Shown here in pieces: positions 6,802-9,635 of a DNA stretch of 9,635 bases. Origin of the DNA: Bryobacteraceae bacterium. Its GTDB lineage: Bacteria; Acidobacteriota; Terriglobia; Bryobacterales; Bryobacteraceae. The stretch is from contig CANGVB010000090.1 of the NCBI GenBank assembly GCA_947456995.1, positions 1 to 9,635 on the forward strand. Reading direction: 5' to 3'. Position numbers and translations under genes: made by a program. The notes below the pieces were generated by a model. That model searched no databases and was not told where the DNA came from. It was given only the letters and a program-made list of their open reading frames with translations. Within the stretch, counting starts at the first letter, position 1, and the number at the start of each line of letters is the position of its first letter.

Positions 6802-7722
6802 GTGCTTCTACACTCCCTTAAAGTTTTCTTATCTGTTGCAAATGAAAAATCCTTCAGCCGCGCGGCTGAGAAGATGTTGCGGACTCAGCCAGCTATCTCG
6901 TTGGCAGTGCAGCGATTAGAGGCTGAACTGGAAGAGAAGCTGATTGACCGCTCGGCCAAGGAGCTATTGCTCACTGACGCCGGGAAGGTAGTACTGGAGT
7001 TTGCACGGCGCTTCGAGAATCTGGAAGCGGACATGTACAATTCTTTAGCTGAGCTGCGGGATAACTCGTCGGGACGACTGACGATTGGGGCGAATGAGTC
7101 GACATCGTTGTACCTGCTAAACCATATTGAACAGTACAGACGGCAGTATCCGAAGGTTAAGGTGCAAGTGAGGCGGAGCTTGTCGAGTAAGATTCCGGCG
7201 CAGTTGATGGACGGGGATCTGGAGCTTGGGTTGATCTCGTTTGATCCTGGGGATGAGCGGATTGTGTCGACGGTGATCTACACGGACCGGCTTGTGTTTG
7301 TTGTGTCTCCGAATCACCGGTTGGCGTCGAGGCCTGAGGTATCGATTTCGGAGTTGGGGATGGAGACGTTTATCGCGCATAACGTGTTGAGCCCGTATCG
7401 CGAGATTGTCTTGCGCGAGTTTCAGCGTCATCGGGTGCCCCTGAACATGGACGTGGAGATGCCGACGGTTGAGACGATCCGCAGGCTGGTGCAGCGGAAT
7501 GAGGGGGTGGCGTTCTTGCCGAAGATGTGTGTGGAGCCGGAGCTCGAAAACGGGATGCTTTGCGAGGTTCGAGTGAAAGAGCTGGATGTCGAACGTAAGA
7601 TCCGTCTGGTGTATCCGGCGAAGCGGGCGCTGAGTCATGCGGCGAAGGCGTTTCTTGAGTTGGTAGACAAGGACGCGGCGGCGGCGGTGACTGTTGCGAA
7701 TCTAGCTACGATTATTGGCTAG
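6802..7722 (+). CDS. LysR-family transcriptional regulator, divergent from leuABCD
   Basis: A 306-residue LysR-type regulator. The N-terminal winged helix-turn-helix is unmistakable: LHSLKVFLSVANEKSFSRAAEKMLRTQPAISLAVQRLEAELEEKLIDR (3-50), with LLLTDAGKVVLEFA (55-68) leading into the linker helix. The effector-binding domain starts at about residue 91 (GRLTIGANES) and continues to about 285, with the usual QLMDGDLELGLIS (134-146) and RLVQRNEGVAFLPKM segments. The start is GTG at 6802, supported by the correct family N-terminus; only a weak GAGA lies upstream. Position and the operator-like array suggest it controls leuABCD and itself, perhaps sensing a leucine-pathway intermediate as many LysR proteins sense pathway metabolites. 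E. coli LeuO has the same divergent placement beside leuABCD, but I see no specific LeuO similarity, so no symbol is given. Its last 21 bases overlap the convergent gene at 7702-8373. Confidence 0.93.
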   Translation: MLLHSLKVFLSVANEKSFSRAAEKMLRTQPAISLAVQRLEAELEEKLIDRSAKELLLTDAGKVVLEFARRFENLEADMYNSLAELRDNSSGRLTIGANESTSLYLLNHIEQYRRQYPKVKVQVRRSLSSKIPAQLMDGDLELGLISFDPGDERIVSTVIYTDRLVFVVSPNHRLASRPEVSISELGMETFIAHNVLSPYREIVLREFQRHRVPLNMDVEMPTVETIRRLVQRNEGVAFLPKMCVEPELENGMLCEVRVKELDVERKIRLVYPAKRALSHAAKAFLELVDKDAAAAVTVANLATIIG

Positions 7723-8373
7723 ATCTAAGTCTGCGAGCTTGATGGGCGGGAACGGGATTGGCTTTGTTTGGTTATCCATGATTTCACGGGCTTCCGGCAG
7801 GAGGGCCATGAGACGGAATGCCAGGTTTCCTGCGCTGGTTTTGGAGAGATCGGACTTTCGGATTTCGAGCATGGGGAAGGTTGCGGGTACGGGGACTTTT
7901 TTCTCGAGCAGATAGTGTTCGGTCTGGACGTCCATGGCGAGGATACGGTCTGTCTGGATCTTCTTGAATTCCTGGAGTGCTTTGTCGGCGCGGCGTTCCT
8001 GGGCAGCTCCGAGCTTGAGCATTTGTTGCATTTGCTGGAAGTGGGTGGGGTTATTGGGTTCGTTTAACCAGCGGTCCTGGGCGTCGATTTCCATCTGGCG
8101 GGCGCGGTCGGATTGGAAGAGGGCGAAGACGTAGCGTTCGAAGGTTTGGAGTTCGAGTTCGCCTTCGGGGAGGCACTGGAGGAGCAGCTTTGCTTTGAGT
8201 GCGTCGTATTGGCTTCGTTCGCGCGGATTGTTTTCGAAGATGGTGGTGGGGTTGGCCTGGAGGCCATGTTTGGTGCTGTTAGATGCGGAGGCGGCGCGGC
8301 CTTCGGCGGTTTTGGGTCCAGTTGATTTCTTTGCGTTGTTGCGATTTGCGTTGATTTGGGCTTGTGTTGCCAT
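7702..8373 (-). CDS. Conserved hypothetical protein with STGPKTAEGRA N-terminal motif
   Basis: A 223-residue protein of unknown function. The N-terminus INANRNNAKKSTGPKTAEGRAASASNSTKHGL (7-38) is a conserved basic motif I have seen at the start of many uncharacterised acidobacterial and planctomycetal proteins, often in multiple copies per genome. The middle (about 50-150) is charged and predicted mostly helical, rich in Q/R/E (QQMQQMLKLGAAQERRADKALQEFKK). The C-terminus is Pro-rich (KPIPFPPIKLADLDL). There is no signal peptide, membrane segment or catalytic motif. The basic start could bind nucleic acid, but that is a guess. The start at 8373 is supported by AAGGA 5 nt upstream (plus-strand 8379-8383) and by the family N-terminus MATQAQIN. 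Its upstream region contains a strong hairpin at 8408-8427. Confidence 0.85.
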   Translation of the reverse strand: MATQAQINANRNNAKKSTGPKTAEGRAASASNSTKHGLQANPTTIFENNPRERSQYDALKAKLLLQCLPEGELELQTFERYVFALFQSDRARQMEIDAQDRWLNEPNNPTHFQQMQQMLKLGAAQERRADKALQEFKKIQTDRILAMDVQTEHYLLEKKVPVPATFPMLEIRKSDLSKTSAGNLAFRLMALLPEAREIMDNQTKPIPFPPIKLADLDLANNRS

Positions 8374-8407
8374 AGAGATCCTTCTTTCCTGTTTTTGAAA
8401 TTAAAAG

Positions 8408-8427
8408 AGGGGCGCAAGAGCGCCCCT
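8408..8427. repeat. Perfect 8-bp GC-rich hairpin (AGGGGCGC-AAGA-GCGCCCCT)
   Basis: An exact inverted repeat, 8408-8415 with 8420-8427, enclosing the loop AAGA. On the minus strand it is followed by CTTTTAATTT, so it could act as a weak rho-independent terminator in that direction, but no gene lies upstream on that strand within the window. It would sit in the leader of the 223-residue gene. A dispersed palindromic intergenic repeat is an equally good reading. No T-run follows on the plus strand. Confidence 0.6.
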
Positions 8428-8633
8428 ACGATTGAGAAGGTATCAGGCGGGGTTGGGGAAACGAACCATGGTTTGGGGATCTTGTTGATTTTGGGGCAAA
8501 TAAAGTCGAATCTTTTCCGTGACCGGACAAAGATCCATCGCGATTCGAATGCAATCCATAGTATATTTTTTGTTACTACACTTTTAAATACTTCGCTGAT
8601 CGTAACGCTATATTCACAATAAAGGTTGTATCC
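8428..8633. other. Intergenic upstream region of the HAF-repeat gene
   Basis: No convincing gene. It contains a 10-bp palindrome AACCATGGTT (8464-8473) and a spaced inverted repeat TCGAATC/GATTCGA (8506-8512, 8542-8548), then turns markedly AT-rich from about 8555. TATATT at 8609-8614 is a possible -10 for the downstream gene but has no good -35. AAAGG at 8621-8625 is a plausible ribosome-binding site, 8 nt before the ATG at 8634. Confidence 0.45.
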
Positions 8634-9635
8634 ATGAGCTCTTATCGTTTTCGAGGCTTAGTTTCTTTTCTTGGTCTTTTCCTTTGGTGGGGGGTCTCAG
8701 CTGCAGAGGCTGCGACGATGTATACGATAGAACATATACAAGTACCTGGTGATATTGGATTCACTACAAATCGGGTGAACGACCTTGGGCAGGTTGTTGG
8801 ATCTTTTGTTAACGGAGCCGGACGTCTAGATACATATATTTGGAGCAGTGGAGCATTTACGACTATTCCCACCTTAAGCCCATTCGGGATAAACGGGAGG
8901 GGCATAAACAATTCTGGAAGTGTTGTTGGAGCCTATTACACTACTTCCAATACCTTTGGATATGCGCCTTTCGTTTCCAATGGCTTGACGACAAGGGCAT
9001 TGGGGACACTTGGAGGAAGCAAAGGGACAGCTTCCGCAATCAACGACGCTGGAGTGATTACAGGTGGCAGCGATCTGAGCGGAGACAGCACGTATCATGC
9101 AACCATCTGGCAAGGCAGCCAGGTTTTGGACCTCGGGACGCTCCAGAATGGCGATGTCAGCTTTGGTGTGAACATTAACGCTTCCGGGCAAGTAGCTGGC
9201 TTCAGCACAATATCAACAGCCAACGAATGGCATGCGTTTTTCTGGAACGGGAGTCAGATGATTGATCTAGGGACATTGGGAGGCCAGGATAGCTACGCGC
9301 TTGGGTTGAATGACAATGGCTACGTGGTTGGTCACAGCCTAACAGCCGATCCGAACCTTGGTTCCATTGCCTTTTTGTGGGATGGAACGTCGATGCAGAG
9401 TCTTGGGCACCTGGGAGGGAGGTCCAGCCGTGCAGGTGCAATCAATTCTGCAGGAATTGTAGTTGGGAGTAGTGTATTGGCTAGTGGGAGTGAATCAAGC
9501 GCATTTGTTTGGGATAGCGGGACGATGAGAGATTTGAATGCTGCTGTGCTCGGCGGAGCAGGGTGGCAACTGCAAGGGGCATCGGATATCAACGATCGCG
9601 GGCAGATTGTCGGCAGCGGGCTGTTTGACGGGCAA
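8634..9635 (+). CDS. Secreted HAF-repeat protein (partial, runs off window end)
   Basis: An open frame of 334 codons with no stop before the window edge. The start MSSYRFRGLVSFLGLFLWWGVSAAEA is a clear signal peptide (charged n-region, hydrophobic core, AEA cleavage near residue 26), so the product is exported. The mature part consists of extracellular HAF-family repeats: [HAF]-FxW-x-G-x-x-x-x-LGTLGG-x-x-x-x-A-x-x-INxxGxVVGxS. The repeat anchor (usually Trp) falls at residues 70, 114 (Ser here), 159, 204, 249 and 293, a period of 44-45 residues. That gives six repeat units, preceded by a half unit (VNDLGQVVGSF, 48-58). Such repeats are thought to be beta-rich, possibly propeller-like; the role is unknown. 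Many HAF proteins end in a PEP-CTERM sorting tail, which would lie beyond the window. Base composition appears more AT-rich than in the leu genes. The ATG at 8634 is supported by AAAGG at 8621-8625. Confidence 0.88.
   Translation, partial: MSSYRFRGLVSFLGLFLWWGVSAAEAATMYTIEHIQVPGDIGFTTNRVNDLGQVVGSFVNGAGRLDTYIWSSGAFTTIPTLSPFGINGRGINNSGSVVGAYYTTSNTFGYAPFVSNGLTTRALGTLGGSKGTASAINDAGVITGGSDLSGDSTYHATIWQGSQVLDLGTLQNGDVSFGVNINASGQVAGFSTISTANEWHAFFWNGSQMIDLGTLGGQDSYALGLNDNGYVVGHSLTADPNLGSIAFLWDGTSMQSLGHLGGRSSRAGAINSAGIVVGSSVLASGSESSAFVWDSGTMRDLNAAVLGGAGWQLQGASDINDRGQIVGSGLFDGQ

Noticed and set aside
7117..7638. 173-codon minus-strand frame opposite the LysR gene
   Set aside because: Arg/His/Pro-rich shadow; the LysR frame has full family motifs.
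8506..8548. Spaced inverted repeat TCGAATC/GATTCGA as an operator or terminator
   Set aside because: Seven-base arms 29 bases apart are likely by chance in a region this size; there is no T-run and no supporting context.
8356..8622. 88-codon plus-strand frame across the 8374-8633 intergenic region
   Set aside because: It starts inside the hypothetical gene on the other strand, crosses the hairpin, has no ribosome-binding site and shows no recognisable domain.

Overview
The window looks like a chromosomal segment from an acidobacterium, probably near the Bryobacter/Solibacter lineage. This is inferred from gene content, not from any marker gene: a HAF-repeat secreted protein, an 'INANRxNAxKSTGPxTxEGxA' protein of a kind I associate with Acidobacteria and Planctomycetes, and GC-rich coding sequence. 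Genes are packed tightly, with several overlaps at gene ends and starts. No rRNA, tRNA, CRISPR array, insertion sequence or phage gene is visible.

Layout. (1) 9-1319, minus: a secreted right-handed parallel beta-helix protein. (2) 1312-2094, plus: a divergent gene whose start codon overlaps that of the beta-helix gene. It encodes a carbohydrate-binding domain like the C-terminus of Wzt, attached to what looks like the eroded remnant of an ABC ATPase. (3) 2116-2406, plus: a small zinc-ribbon/PspC membrane protein whose 3' end overlaps leuD. (4) 2381-6668, minus: a complete leucine operon transcribed leuA-leuB-leuC-leuD, with gaps of 0, 5 and 2 bases between genes. (5) 6669-6801: a compact divergent control region with back-to-back promoters and an array of ATAAG/ATAAT/CTTAT pentamers that includes a T-N11-A LysR-type box. 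(6) 6802-7722, plus: a LysR-family regulator. (7) 7702-8373, minus: an uncharacterised 223-residue protein, tail-overlapping the regulator. (8) 8374-8633: an intergenic stretch with a perfect 8-bp GC-rich hairpin and an AT-rich section before (9) 8634 to beyond the window end, plus: a secreted HAF-repeat protein with a regular 44-45 residue period.

How the parts work together. LeuA condenses acetyl-CoA with 2-oxoisovalerate, LeuCD isomerises 2-isopropylmalate to 3-isopropylmalate, and LeuB oxidises it to the precursor of 2-oxoisocaproate, so the operon encodes the whole leucine-specific branch apart from the final transamination. LeuA is only 395 residues and lacks the C-terminal leucine-binding domain that normally gives feedback inhibition. 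The predicted leuA leader of about 17 nt is too short for an attenuator or T-box. If both readings are right, control probably rests on the divergent LysR regulator.

I found no clear new multi-gene defence or mobile system. The most unusual items are the ATPase-dead Wzt-like protein paired head to head with a beta-helix protein, the regulatory-domain-less LeuA, and the ordered pentamer array at the leuA/lysR promoters.
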